A stretch of 64,000 nucleotides of DNA from Muricea muricata (taxonomy: Eukaryota; Cnidaria; Anthozoa; Malacalcyonacea; Plexauridae): contig OY979717.1 of NCBI GenBank assembly GCA_963855995.1, positions 32,758,997-32,822,996 of the forward strand, given 5' to 3'. The position numbers and the translations under genes are program-made. Position 1 is the first letter of the stretch, and the number at the start of each line of letters is the position of its first letter. Shown here one piece after another: positions 31,701 through 44,822 of the stretch. The notes beneath the pieces are model-generated. The model did no database searches, had not been told where the DNA came from, and saw only the letters and a program-made list of their open reading frames with translations.

Positions 31701-32456
31701 TTTCATCTATAGTTCACGCAGTAAGTAAGCAAGCAAGCTAGTTCAAGCATATAATAAGTATCTTCATTTACTCTCGTTATAATACTTGCATGCAACATGT
31801 GCATTATCTAGAATCGGCTTGAGTTTTTTTGTTTAATTTTTAGCCACAAAAATTAGATTCGCGTTAATCTCATAACTTATAATTTTAAAGTAGCCGAATG
31901 CCATTCGTGCTAAATAAATTACTTTTTTTTTATGTCGCATGCATTCACGAGAAAACTCGTTTATTTCCTATAATTAGGTATTTCATTTTTCAGTTGTATA
32001 AGATGGGGGAAATAGTTTTTTTTCTAAACACTTTAATTATCAGTTTCACGAACATGTATGATTACCATTTTTGCTTAACCGGTATCCTTCACAAAAAAAA
32101 CCCGGCAAACCCATTTTAAATAACGCCACAATAAAATTATTTGTTTTGGAAAAAATTACTGCTTATTTGTAATGTAATTATGTTGAGTGTAACTATGAAA
32201 ATAACGCTTTGTACTATGGTGGGATAAAAACGTGGTTGTTAACGTCAAACTTACATTAAACAGTTTGTCTATCAACTTTGTTTAGGGGTTTTTGTGCGTG
32301 TCTCCCCATCATACATAGCAATAATCCGTACTTTATAATCTACTAGTAATCTTGCATTAAAAATGAGAATCTTAGCACTTTTGGGGAGAATGTCATAACA
32401 CGTCTGATTTTTCAAATAACTAGCAAACACAGCGCCTTCTGTATCGTCTGACATGA
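28754..32456 (-). CDS. PRKAG: AMP-activated protein kinase gamma subunit, N-terminal exons
   Basis: Four minus-strand exons with matching phases: 32456-32344 (MSDDTEGAVFASYLKNQTCY, then DILPKSAKILIFNARLL), 31229-31196 (VKKAFYVLVANG), 30395-30348 (IRSAPLWDNNKQDYV) and 28812-28754 (GMLTISDFMNVLVSYYKSPM). This follows the first CBS motif of AMPK gamma, the subunit that binds AMP/ATP and senses energy state in the cytosolic and nuclear kinase complex. The start ATG follows a 3' splice site (TTTTAG|TC-ATG), so a 5'UTR intron or a longer N-terminus is likely. No exon for the remaining three CBS motifs was found in the window. The intron between exons 3 and 4 holds a TA-flanked MITE. The paralogue number is not decided. 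Confidence 0.85.
28919..29680. mobile_element. TA-flanked MITE in a PRKAG intron
   Basis: Starts CAGGTATATGTACCACAAAA and ends with the near complement (TTCTGTGGTACATACACCTG), each bordered by TA (28917-28918 and 29681-29682). A third copy of the end motif lies near 29474-29494. Likely Tc1/mariner-type and non-autonomous. Confidence 0.65.
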
Positions 32457-34033
32457 CTAAAAGCAAAAGTCTATAGCACTGCCAATGAATTTTATCCCCA
32501 CCGTCCTACTAGGAAACTTCAGACTTCACTACCACGAACGCCACCTTTCTGTTGTTTACAAGGAAACTGACTGGATAATCGCGAGGATGAAACAAATTTG
32601 ATTGGTTATAAGACAGATTAAGATAGCGGCCGTGCTAGTGGAAGTCAAACGTGAAACTCGTCTCGTTTGTGAATGATAAAAATATGCAAAAATTAAATGC
32701 GATAGGCATTGTTTCAAGGCACTATTGCCGATGGGTAGTGAAAAACATTAAAAAAAAACAAATGTTGAAAAAAAATCAAATATTACTGAAGTACACGTAA
32801 AGTGAAATTATATCTATTAAAGTGAACGTTCTATAAAATATTTTGTTAAGGGACAACAAACTTTGAAGCGTGAAGTTTTAATTGGTTATCCTAAACAAAA
32901 TGCAGGGCTGTTTCCAACAACGAACTTCTTAACTGTCTAACATAATGTTATCTTTCCTTATTTGTGTTCATTTGCGAAAATAGGCATTTAAATACAAAGC
33001 ACACGCTATAACCTTTCCAAATTAGAGACGTTCTTGTGTATGGTATTGATTAAATGTTACATGTACTTTCTTACCTGACACGGGTTCATGTACAAAAATA
33101 GCAGGATAGGGAATCTACAAAAAAAAAGTCTGCTCAATGAGTTTATCAAAAATGCGTTAATATATGGTAACTTGTATACACTACTGGTGCACTTAATGAA
33201 GTTCGTTTTTCACTTAAACTCATCCCATAAGTAATAAAATGACCGAATTTCTAAATTTCGCCATATCTCATGATTACAGCATTGTTCCTGCACGGTTATT
33301 TCGCCAAAAAGATAACCTAATGTCGGGGGGTTTTTTATATGCAATAGCCAATTGGCATAGCAGTTTATTTCGAACTAATGTGAATGCGCATAGTCAAACG
33401 CACGTTTTGGTTCGATATATGCAAAGCCGCGAGGAGAAGAGGCTGTAAATGACACATAGTAGTGGTATTGTCGTGGAATCATGCCTCCAATCAAAATCTC
33501 TGAAGGCTTTGCTTCTATTACTTCTCCGACAAAATGCAAAATTGAAGAGAAATTTTGTGCGGACAGTTATTTAGAAACTACTAAGAGAGACAGCAGTATT
33601 GTTTGATACTGTAAAATAGTGACAGGGTATTAATTGGAGTGCGCAGATGGTTATAAAATTCCAGAGAAGCACAAGTCTCAAGCACAAGTACAACAGATTT
33701 TGACTCAGAATTCGTTATACGAGGGATAGTGATAACGATAAGCTTTGTAATCAGGACATCATGTGACAATCCAAAGTGGTTGACAAGGTTGCCAATCTTT
33801 GAAATATATATTATCTGAGGTCGACACCCTTAATTTATTGAACAGAGAATAGGCGGTTGTAGAACGATAATTCTTTACCATGGTACGGAAAATTTAAATC
33901 ATATCGCCATTAATTTCTTTCAAAATTCATTGCTTCCTTGATTATACATGTTAGAAGGAAAATTTTCCACAACACACAGTAAAATCAGACTGGCTTTCCT
34001 AATAATGCTGCTACACTCATGACGAAACTCACC
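32457..34033. other. Upstream of PRKAG; no secure gene
   Basis: A+T-rich. ORFs of 60-70 codons occur but without splice-site or family support. Confidence 0.45.
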
Positions 34034-34312
34034 TCATCAAAACCGGTTTTAGTTTGTCCAGTTCTATGAAGTTTATCCCAGTGTGTATATCGAATGAGAT
34101 GGAATGCATCAGTTGGGGGGGGGGGGGGGAGTAGATGTCGTTGTAAGCCCATGTCATCCCGGAATGAATTCATGTCTTCTGGATTATGCTCGTTGGGCAC
34201 GGATCGCTGGATGTTAAAAGCAGCAAGATGGGCCATTCCACAACACGTTCATAGCTCGACTGTGTAGCGTCCGGTAGCAGCACAAGTTTTTCACTCCCTT
34301 CATTGGCCATTT
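34034..34312 (-). CDS. Candidate first exon, unrecognised
   Basis: An ATG at 34312 (MANEGSEKLVLLPD) and another at 34236 in a different frame (MAHLAAFNIQRSVPNEH) precede a GATGAG|GTGAGT donor at 34034. A long C/G homopolymer at about 34117-34129 may hide a frame change. It is upstream of PRKAG on the same strand and could be its 5' exon or another gene. The protein is not recognised. Confidence 0.25.
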
Positions 34313-34316
34313 CGTT

Positions 34317-34781
34317 GTTTTGGGTAACTTCTTAAAAAATTAACAAAATCAGCTGTATGACGCCTTTGAATTAATTCTTTATTATCGGTCAGGAGTATTC
34401 ATGTTACATGAAATGAGAGACACACACAGGCAGTTTAAACTACACTAGTACAGTATATAACGATTTTCACATGACAAATGTAGAGAAGAGGAGGTGCTAA
34501 AGGGCAGATGAATAATTATAATATGCATACCAGGATTAAATTGTCGGACTAGCTTCCTATATTAGCTCATCATTACCATTTTGCTCATCCATCTGCTTCA
34601 CGTTGTAAAACCGTGCACGTTCATCTGCGAAATATTAACGAGAAAACAATGAGTAGTTAGATTAATACTTAGATTAGTTTAAGTACTAGGTTACCTGCAA
34701 GGTACGGAATGCTGCGGAGCCTTAATTATGTTATAGGTTATTAAAAATTGACATTAATGCAACCCAAAATATATTCAGTGA
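34317..34781. repeat. 465-bp segment duplicated at 39211-39675 (copy 1)
   Basis: Identical by eye to 39211-39675 over the full length, direct orientation, offset 4,894 bp. Runs from GTTTTGGGTAACTTC to TATATTCAGTGA, so it includes the first ~95 bp of the 1-kb repeat. Confidence 0.9.
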
Positions 34782-35671
34782 GATATTGTGCATTATTACT
34801 AGCCTGCCAGTACATTACTCCGCTTTGACTCAGTTTGTCTGCCAGAAGATATCATGTTTCAGGCTGGCTTAAGCATTAAGGGGTCGACGAAGTCAAAAGC
34901 AAATGCCTTATGGATAAGGAATAATGCGCTAACGACTTTCTTACAAATACACTGAACTCTAAAATACTTTGTTGTTCTATAATTGAGTTTTTTGGAACAT
35001 TTGCTAGATCACAAACGCACGAAATTTAAAACTGTCATAATTCCACGGCAAATAATGTCGCGTGAACAGCAGATGCGTTTTAGAACATAACGTGAATATA
35101 TTATGCAGCGTCTCTGTTCAACAGTGGTTTGTTAACTTCGAATATAGCTGACTATTAGCACAAATGGCAATGTTGGAAAATTGTTATCGACAAAACAAAC
35201 GCGCTTTAATAGAATTTCACAAACGCGATATTATCAAATAGAATGTATATTAAAATTCCACTGCAATTTAATACGAGATTTAATATTGTCGTGCGAATAA
35301 GAAACTCGTTTTAAATTGTAGTACTTGACTATTACCGCAAATAGCAGACTTCAAAAATGAATATATTCAGAAAAACAAATTGTCTTCCTCTCGCATATAC
35401 AGGTATAATTTAACCTTGATAAGGCATTAAGGCTTTTGCTTTTGACTAATTATGATTTAAACAGCCAGCCTGAAACATGATATCTTCTGGGCACAAGACT
35501 TAATTGGTGACGAAACATAGGTGAGGAAAGGTGTTCTGCGCATTTCCGAACGCGCATGACCACAATGGACTGCGGTAAACATGGTTTGAGATAAATTCTC
35601 CCCTACATACACAAGTTAGGTCTGCTGCTTCGCTCGCTCGCTCGCTTCAGGCTCGCTCGCTCCGCAGCAAT
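34687..35671. mobile_element. Uninterrupted ~1-kb repeat copy
   Basis: Starts TAGGTTACCTGCAAGGTAC and ends in GCTCGCTCGC-rich sequence and CCGCAGCAAT. Matches 12761-13339 plus 20392-21083. Non-coding. The class is not assigned because no TIR or target duplication was clear. Confidence 0.75.
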
Positions 35672-36243
35672 TATATGAAGAAATATCAATATGTTTGAAG
35701 GTCGTGTTATGAAAGAAACTCACAGCTCCACACTTCATAATATCATGTAAAGTCCTGAACAGAATAAGAATTCATGTTCAATTCATACAAAAGCTTTGGG
35801 AAATGTTTTAAAACCATTCGCTATGCATGATGCGATTTGTCGTAGACAATCGTATACGATCGTAAGATGCGTTCAACCACTGTACGAATGGGTAGGGTAA
35901 AACTGTCATGAGGAATACGTCATATCGCGCAATATTATGTATAGTGAGAAATCATTAGAACATTGTTATCATACAGTATAACAATCATAAATTTCGACGT
36001 AAAGCATTAGCGTAAAGACAGTAGTGAACGCAGAAAGAAGTGGTTTTTCTCTGAGTACTTTACATGTAGCTTTTTTAAACAGGCATTGTTTTTTTTGAAT
36101 TTGAACCAAAGCAGTAAAGTATATACATATAGTATTGAAGAACTTCCAGTTTGTAATACCCCTTTTTTAAACTCGTAAGTTGCAGATAACGTTTTGCTCG
36201 ATCACATGTAACAGTTTGATTATAACTGGTTCAATTTTGAGTT
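35672..36243. other. No gene recognised
   Basis: A+T-rich spacer without recognisable exons or repeats. Confidence 0.45.
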
Positions 36244-36830
36244 AGATATGCCTTGATGGGGCGAGCCTGAGCGAGCCCCATGCACTGTTTGGTGGCTTAC
36301 CGTGCTGAAGCGCAATGCATTATGGTGCGTACGTACACGGCACTTTGCTGCAGTGATTAAAATCCTATCGGGTAATTCTGCCATTGGAACTTCTTCCAGA
36401 TTGTTGTCAGCAGTGGTTGTCAGCTTGCCGTGAACTTTAAAGCGAATTCTTTACAATTTGCCGCGAATTCATCACGTTTCACCTGTCAAAACCAACCCTA
36501 CGGGTCTGTACGACACAGAAAGTGGATATACATGTAAAAAATTGTATAGCGTGCTTTTTGCGTGTCTATAGCAACTGACTTAAGACTTGCAAAAGAGTAG
36601 CAATCGGTGCAGCTGCCGTATCCACCGTTTTTGAATGTCTCGGTTTTCGACTGTTGACACCAAGACGATAATATCTTTCACGAATGGCGTTTTCATTCAC
36701 ATTCACTTTCTACAGCATTTTGAAATCGACGCGTTTTTGCTGAATATGCTGTCACCATAAGCAGGATCGAGATACCGCCATATCCCGCTCGGGCTCGCCC
36801 CATGATGCTTCGCATCTCCCTAGTTATACA
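36244..36830. mobile_element. Possible MITE with GGGGCGAGCC inverted ends
   Basis: GATGGGGCGAGCCTGAGCGA near 36254 pairs with the complement of CCCGCTCGGGCTCGCCCCAT near 36782-36801. Borders and target duplication are unclear. The interior is more G+C-rich than its surroundings. Confidence 0.45.
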
Positions 36831-37800
36831 AAAGCACAAAAAAGGGTGGCCTAAAACATTTGGACAGTACTGTATATATAATGCCTAAGTTTTTACGTGC
36901 AACACAAATAGGGACAAGCTAAATTGGAATATAGCATAAACAAACCATTCTTTTTTTAAGAGTAGGTATGGGGGAAAGCTACCATGCTGTAAATTATATA
37001 TTAAATTAATTAATCAGAGTTAAGGAACATGAATAAGTTATACACTGTACATGTAAAAGACAGCACTGAATAAGAGTGCAGATTTGCATGATAGTTTATT
37101 GACTGAGCAACTAGCTCGAATACTGTCTTCAAGTGCTAAAAACTCCAGCTGTCACATGCCACTTATATCCCTATCTATACATAACATTTTCATTGTGCAT
37201 GAGTTAGCAATGTTGTGCAAGTATTATGCTTGTAACAGAATTGTTTCAGGTTGATAATATTATTGTAAATACAATAATATTATTAGAAGCTAATACAGGG
37301 CATACAAGCCTGACTCACATCTTATTAAAAAACCTGAGGAATACATTGTCCTTAATGGAAAGAAGCATGGAAAGTCACATTAAAACTATCTACAGTATAC
37401 ACTTAGGCAAATATTATAGCACTAGAAGCACATCTACCAAGTTTACATCTACACAAGTTTACAGCACTACCAAGAAATAAAGAAGGTTACCAAGACAATA
37501 AAATAGGAATAGGACACATTGCATGGGCAAAAAAAAACATTCGTGTAAAGATGAGATACAGGTACTATACCATAAAATAATAAGCTATGCAGCATGGTGG
37601 TTGGATACCATTGATGTTATTACGTTTAATGTAAAAGTCAACAGGCAGTCAAGAGGCATATGATCAGTACATGATAGTCAAGAGTGAGACACATGTGCAA
37701 GTATGTTAAATAAAAGTCCATCAACATAACATCAATAATATACAATATTTTATGTATATGTATAAATTCGTGAAAATATTGGCGATATTTACTAGAATGT
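36831..37800. other. No gene recognised
   Basis: A+T-rich; an 84-codon ORF at 37226-37480 has no family resemblance or splice context. Confidence 0.45.
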
Positions 37801-37804
37801 TTAA

Positions 37805-38603
37805 AGTGCCACTGCAACGAAAAAATTTTTGATCCAATTTTAAACACAACAGAATAACAATTCTAGATGAGTCAAAATGGTGTTTTCAGTTTCTCACAAT
37901 CTCGTTTCGTTGTCGAGATATTTAGGTTTTGAAAGTATGCAAATTAGATGTCTCTTGACGTCATTTACTCACGAATAATAAATTATATATCTAAAATAAT
38001 GAATATCTTTGGATGTAATGGCCAGAACCTTTTCTAACTTTGCACGAGTGCAGTGATTAGGTAAACGCACATTACTGTTCACACTATGCTGTTGCCATGG
38101 AGATCATTCGGATGCAAATGTCTTGTATTTAAAAAACAAAAATTTCTTATTTCTCTCCTATTAAATGATATTTACTTCACTGCACATAATATAATGGTTG
38201 TATGCACATTTAGATCGTATTTTTTGAATTAAAATTATTCTACAGTGAAAAGGAAAAATGAAAATTAAGATATTTATTTTACAGTTTAAAAGCTTTTATC
38301 CCAAAACCGTTTATGTTGCAACAATAGGAATAGTGGTGTGAAGCTACCAAATTGTTATAGCCATGCAAAGTGTGAAAAATTTCTGCCAGCTAATTACAGA
38401 GATATTCACCATTTGATAAATGTAATTTATTATTCGTGAGTAGATGACGTCAGAAACAGCTAATTTACATGTTTCAAAAAACCTTAATATCTCTAAAACG
38501 AAGCAAGATATCGAGAAACTGAAAACGCCATTAAGGCTCGTATGGAAATGTTGTTCTGTTGTGTTTAAAATTGGATCAAAGATTTTTTCGTTGCAGTGGC
38601 ACT
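37805..38603. mobile_element. TTAA-flanked MITE with ~200-bp diverged TIRs
   Basis: Ends read AGTGCCACTGCAACGAAAAA and its near complement, each bordered by TTAA (37801-37804 and 38604-38607), the target used by piggyBac. TIR similarity extends through a TGACGTCA-type segment. No transposase. Confidence 0.7.
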
Positions 38604-38607
38604 TTAA

Positions 38608-39210
38608 ATAGTTCGAGTCATTATTAGTGTTTGGGTGGTTTGCTTTCAATTTCATGTTTCAAATAGACCTTAGAAGTGCTTACGTCACGCGGTTTTCAGT
38701 GCATATAAATACAAGGTAAATTTTTCCCACATTGCATTGCAATTCATTGTTTAACTCTGGTGTGACGTAAGGACTTTTAAAGTCTATTAGACCTGTATTA
38801 TACTTTACATAGTACGGAGACATATAATAAAGGTCACTAAACTTAAGGTAATATATTTCAAACAAATATAAAGACAGATATTAAGTTCCAAGATATATGT
38901 TTTGCAAACTCAATGATCTCTGCCCTACAGTATGACCAGATACCGAAATAGTTTGACATGAGAAACGTGAACAAGCTTTAAATTTCATAATATTAGTTGT
39001 GCAAAATTAATTGCATTACAACGGTAAATTGTGGCGAGTACAAATACGTCCGGTAATTTGCCTTCTTCCATGCATAATACTGATAGCCTGAAAATCTAAT
39101 ATTTTATGAAATTAAAAAAAATGAGATAAAAAGAAAACCTGCCAATATTTCGTGTACATACAACAGAGTTTTGCCTGTATTAGATGATTTTCTTTTCCGC
39201 CATGTTAAAT
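38608..39210. other. No gene recognised
   Basis: A+T-rich. On the minus strand an ATG at about 39204 abuts the duplicated segment but stops after seven codons. Confidence 0.4.
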
Positions 39211-39675
39211 GTTTTGGGTAACTTCTTAAAAAATTAACAAAATCAGCTGTATGACGCCTTTGAATTAATTCTTTATTATCGGTCAGGAGTATTCATGTTA
39301 CATGAAATGAGAGACACACACAGGCAGTTTAAACTACACTAGTACAGTATATAACGATTTTCACATGACAAATGTAGAGAAGAGGAGGTGCTAAAGGGCA
39401 GATGAATAATTATAATATGCATACCAGGATTAAATTGTCGGACTAGCTTCCTATATTAGCTCATCATTACCATTTTGCTCATCCATCTGCTTCACGTTGT
39501 AAAACCGTGCACGTTCATCTGCGAAATATTAACGAGAAAACAATGAGTAGTTAGATTAATACTTAGATTAGTTTAAGTACTAGGTTACCTGCAAGGTACG
39601 GAATGCTGCGGAGCCTTAATTATGTTATAGGTTATTAAAAATTGACATTAATGCAACCCAAAATATATTCAGTGA
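39211..39675. repeat. 465-bp segment duplicated from 34317-34781 (copy 2)
   Basis: Same sequence and orientation as 34317-34781. Its right border cuts the 1-kb repeat after ~95 bp, so it was copied from a locus that already had that repeat. Confidence 0.9.
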
Positions 39676-39884
39676 CCTATTGACCGAATATTGTGAGAAT
39701 GTGACAATTACAAGCAAAATCGTCTCGCATACCGGACTACGCAGGCCAGCCAGACTCCCATACAGTATAAACAGCCCATATGCGTGCCTGCGTTATAATT
39801 TTTTTACTCGATCACCTACATCGCCAAATTACTAATGTGACATGCGCTAAAGATTCATGTAAATTTATAATAGTCTATTAATTA

Positions 39885-40108
39885 GGGCCTCTTCAAACGG
39901 ATGCAACATTGTTGGACCAACAACACGCAACAATGTTGAAGCACGTTAATAAAGCGCTTCCTTAGCGTATTGCTTGACATTCCAAGGCAATCTATTGTTG
40001 TTGAGAACTTTTACCTTTAAATAGCTCAGATTGATATATCACAAAGCACTATTTGAAAAGTGTTGGATGATGTTGGTCCAGCAATGTTGCATCCGTTTGA
40101 GCAGGCCC
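39885..40108. mobile_element. Harbinger-type MITE, TTA target duplication
   Basis: Ends GGGCCTCTTCAAACGGATGC and near complement, with TTA at 39882-39884 and 40109-40111. The subterminal ACATTGTTGGACCAACA pairs with TGTTGGTCCAGCAATGT. Confidence 0.7.
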
Positions 40109-40121
40109 TTATACTAAAGCT

Positions 40122-40366
40122 ACAATCCTGGACAAAACATTGACGACACTTTTCCTAATAACGTCATTTTCTTAACTCATTGTTATTACATAGAACAAAC
40201 CTCCCCCATTCCCCCATCGATCAATGTTGTTTTCATTTCTTACAGATTCAACATTGTTCTGGGGGCGAAGGGGTAAATTGAGGGGCCTAGTTTGATGTTT
40301 TTTCATTAGGTACGCACATGTCGAGCAAATAATTAGAGTGTAGTCAATAGTTTTGTCCAGGATTGT
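40122..40366. mobile_element. MITE with ACAATCCTGGACAAAA ends (copy 1)
   Basis: Starts ACAATCCTGGACAAAACATT and ends TTTTGTCCAGGATTGT; CT on both sides may be a 2-bp duplication. Shares its terminal ACAATCCTGG with the palindromic element at 49817-55420. Confidence 0.8.
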
Positions 40367-41782
40367 CTGTGAGATGATGTTTCTGGTTTACAATCCCAAT
40401 ACGTAATCTATTTCGCTCTACGCAAAAGTCAGAATTTTAGTGTTTTGTATATGTCTGTTTATACCTTTAATTTCAATATTTTGGGTAGTGTAACTACACA
40501 GTGGTGATTTTTGTAATAATCGTACGCATATTCATGCGGGAGCTCATGATAGGCAACTAACTTGCTAAACTACATGTATATTGAATTTTCATGCAACTGG
40601 TGTATTTATCGTTAATATACAGATAAGAAAAAGGCAAGCGATTAAGATTAAAACCGGGCATTGTAGATAGATTATTATGTTTACTATCAAACTATAAGAT
40701 TCAAGCTAAGCAGTTATAGTACATTGTGCAAGTATATTACTAGTTTGCCTGTATCATAGTTTGGACTGAGTTGAAACATTGTACTGCACGTATCGCGCAT
40801 TTGTAAATTTGTTCCTTATAAAACATTCGCATTGACTGAATGTGTACGGCTAGCGCAGTAATCGTGTCCCAACTATAAACTTTTCCCGGTTGACGTATTA
40901 ACCAAAGGTGTTATTTTGAAATTAACGAACTGTTAAAGTGACTGTTACTATGGAAATTGCGCGCGCAGATGGTGCACCATTGGTGCACCGTGAGAAATTA
41001 GAATACATAATAATAGTTATTTCTATGTCGGAAAATGGTGAACCGTTGAGACTTCTTAAACTAAAGGATTTCTAAATTATACAAAAACGTGAAAATACTT
41101 ATAATCACTTGTAGGAGTAATTCCACCTTCAATCTTACGATCTAATGTAAGTCGTGCCAAAATACGGCCAATTCAGTGCTTGCGCGTGTGGTGTACCGTG
41201 AATATTGCATTGCGTCACATGTAGTTCTATCCCTCTATATTGACTTCGGCTAGTTAAAGTAATCACTTTTGTGTTATGATTTTTTGCCAAGTATTTCTAC
41301 TATGCAAATATGTTGCAAGTTAGCGCTAGAACCTATTGGTTACTGAATATAACGCGTTGATTCAGCAGTTCTGTATATTATTATGATATTGTTCATTCAT
41401 TCATAAACGGCACAATTGCTTCATATCCTGAGAAGGTGCCAGACTACCAGACGATTTAAACGTGACCCACTATTTTCCAAAGGCTATTTCTGACCTAAAG
41501 GCCTTTTATTGCTTATTACGTAAAAATATTGCTTACTTCATGTATGTCCGAGCTTTCAGGTTTTTGCAAACTGATCAGCACGTGTTTATCGCAATTTCAC
41601 ATTATTCCCCCTTTAGGTGATACAAAAAATATAATTTTATTTGTAACGTTTCAATGAAAGAGATGCATCTTTTGACTTATTAACAAGGCCACGTGTATGT
41701 CCGACATTCTTTCTGAGCACAAAATAAAAAAAAATTGAAATTAGTCAACATCGCAAGTTTTCAAAATTTTACAAAATTTCAG
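40367..41782. other. No gene recognised
   Basis: A+T-rich. A tandem GGTGCACCATTGGTGCACC dyad lies near 40971-40989. Confidence 0.45.
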
Positions 41783-41980
41783 ACAATCCTGGACAAAACA
41801 TTGACGACACTTTTCCTAATATCGTCATTTTCTTAGCTCATTGTTATTACATAGAACAAACCTCCCCCATTCCCCCACCGATCAATGTTGTTTTCAGGGG
41901 CCTAGTTTGATGTTTTTCATTAGGTACGCACATGTCGAGCAAATAATTAGAGTGTAGTCAATAGTTTTGTCAAGGATTGT
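41783..41980. mobile_element. MITE with ACAATCCTGGACAAAA ends (copy 2)
   Basis: Very similar to 40122-40366 with an internal deletion of about 47 bp. Flanked by AG on both sides. The right end has CAAGGATTGT instead of CCAGGATTGT. Confidence 0.8.
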
Positions 41981-43850
41981 AGCATGTCCTGTTTTAACAG
42001 CGTAGCAGAACAGCTGGACAGAAATTAGCCCACACTACAATGCACTTATTATGGAGTAAAATAGCGTAGTAAAATAACACAGCGGTGTGGATATAGAAAG
42101 AACAAAAGATGAGGAGCATAATTTTGTCAGTTCTTAAAGCTTAGATTATTTCCAGTTATGTGCAAAACTAAATTACAAATATAGGTAAATAGAAACATTA
42201 AAAGCACACTTACACTACAGTAACAAAGTAACTGGAACTCAAGTACATTAAGAACATGCTCACTGGAACTATCCAATTGTCACAAGTTTTAAGACACTTT
42301 TATAGCCCAAGGTATATGTCTAATGACGGATTACGGATAAACAGGCATTCAAATTGTCACGCTCATATTGTAATAGAGATTTTATACATGATAAACTACT
42401 AACAGTATCTTTATACGCGTGCAAGATAACATGTTGAAATTTTATGGTGTGTTAATTTCACAAAAGTGAAGTTGTGCGGGTTACTGTAGGTAAACGCCTA
42501 GCGCTTGCCATCACAGTTTCAGGTAGCAAATAAAACAATAAATAATAAAATAATACGAAATGTAATGGAGTTCGCGTAAGAGAGTATGGCAAGCAGCAAA
42601 GACCGATACAGCGATTGAAAGAACAGTATTTAGAGCAAGACTTTTACAATGAATGGAGTAAGTGTTGCCTTTCAGCTAAACAATAAATTTCGACTGCATT
42701 ACAAGCAAACCATGTTTGATCATTAAGCAAAGTCAATTTGATAGATACAAGTACGTAGGGTAGGCTCGCTCAGTTGATATAGGGTAGCATACATTTGCTT
42801 CATTTCTTTACATACCAAGTGATAGTAAATGAATGCAGCAAATTGTTGAATTTACTAACGGTAACGTGTGAATTATATGCCTGCTGGGCATATAAAGAAA
42901 TGCATAACGTGAATTACGCTATATCAGACCAACATGTATGGAAATAAATCTGCGTATTAAACTCGATCTCGTATTACATACGAGTCAGACTTATACTAGT
43001 TATAGATAAATAATAGCTACTGTAGGTAACAGTACATGCCATATAAACCAAAACACACATTAAAAAATTCCATTAAAGATCATATACGTACTCTGTATGT
43101 ATTGTCCTGAAGTGTCGCTCTACATAATGTATTTTGGCATTACCGAATATATTAATGGCAACTATATGGTACCGGTATGAATTGTTTAGCATGATTACCC
43201 ACCCCCCCCCCCCCCCTGGAAGTTTACATAGCTCCGGTTCCAGATCCGGCTCCGTGTATCGCTGTATCGCTTTTCAGTACTGGCTGTGGCTGGACAGTAT
43301 AACTCATGTGACTAAGAATGAACGTGAGTCCAGCATTCACTTTTTGCTTTGATAGTGATGGTACTTAAATAGTTACTGCAAGGAAACAAGCATAACTGTT
43401 ATAAGCACAGTTAACTGAAAATGTGATTCACATTCCTGGGCAATCCATATAGATCTTACTTACTTAATTCATAATCATGTATGTTATAGAGATCTTGTTT
43501 CGTGTACATGATAATTAGATTTTTATGATATGCCAATTAGGAGTTTGTTGGGTAGATTGAGTCACAGACATATAAATGACCAAAGCAAAAGAGGGCGTAT
43601 AGTAACTTAAAAAACATATGCTCGTCCTGAAATAATGTTCTGTTACAATTATAAGTAGATCATCAATTTATCAGATGTGTGCTATTGCTTTTACAATTTT
43701 CATGATTTTGTCATAATCGCTCACTATGTACTGTAAATGTCATTTACATGTAAATTAGTAAATAATTTTATGCTGTACATTTACATGCATTAAAGGTTTT
43801 ATAGTGCTAGATTAGGTATTTATATACATGAATGTTAAAGTAAAATTTAT
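41981..43850. other. No secure gene; one possible exon
   Basis: A plus-strand stretch at about 42575-42658 reads EYGKQQRPIQRLKEQYLEQD and then FYNEW, followed by a GTAAGT donor, but no acceptor or family supports it. A 16-C homopolymer lies near 43202-43217. Confidence 0.35.
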
Positions 43851-43984
43851 CAGTGGCGGATCTAGCGTAAGTCAAAATAAATTACCACAGCTCATTCTAG
43901 GATATATTTACATTTTAAAATACCTTCAAAGCAATTTAATTGGTTAGATATAATTTATTTTGACTTACTCTGGATCCACCACTG
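43851..43984. mobile_element. hAT-type MITE, internally deleted copy
   Basis: Same family as 9528-9730, shortened by about 70 bp. The flanks AAATTTAT and AAATTTAA match at seven of eight positions. Confidence 0.85.
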
Positions 43985-44814
43985 AAATTTAATACTGGTC
44001 CGGTATTATTAGCTCTGAGATTATAATTGATTGTTACGAATATTGCCTGTGTTGCATAAAAATTTGAATTTTATTTTGCAAATTTCAATGTTATTCACAG
44101 TTATGTTTTCAAGCACAAAATTGATACAGTGTTGGTAATAGCAACAGAAATATTTCTTATTTACCAGATAAAATTTATCCATTCCTCTAACATGATGAAT
44201 TAACAAAATAGGTGACAAATTTAAGAGAAGTGACCATCTGATATAACATGGCATTAAAACAATTTGTGATAACTTGCTCATGTAAGCGTATGCCTGTTCA
44301 TTTGCCATGAATTGAAGGGCAACTTGAGTACCGGTATGTGAAAGAAAGTTACAATTTACATGTAGCACAATGTTTAATATTATTAAATAGTGAATAGTTA
44401 TAGTTGAATGCAATTACTGTATGTATTGATTTTAGAGCTGTGCATTAAAACCAACCACTCTAAGAAAGGTTTGTAAAAAATGAAGTGAAGTAGCAGAACA
44501 ATTTGTAACATGCAATGATCGAACAATCCTAAATGTACATCTTAAAAGTATTAGGTAGAAAGCAACTAGGCAATGTACTGCACAGTAGTTAAAACATTGT
44601 GCTGTAATTTAAGTGTCAAACTATTATGATGTGGTTTTGACAAAGTATCATATGTTCATGTACAGTAGCTGCTACACAGGGTAAAAATAAACAACCTGTT
44701 CAGATGAAAGTGTTGAAGTTTGAACAATGTTTGGCTGTTGACATTGTTATATCTTTTCAGGAATGTTGAACCTAAATTAGACCACAATCAGGTATAACAG
44801 TTATAAACAATATT
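43985..44814. other. No gene recognised
   Basis: A 130-codon minus-strand ORF at 44021-44413 is A+T-driven in most of its length; no family resemblance. Confidence 0.4.
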
Positions 44815-44822
44815 GCTGGAAA

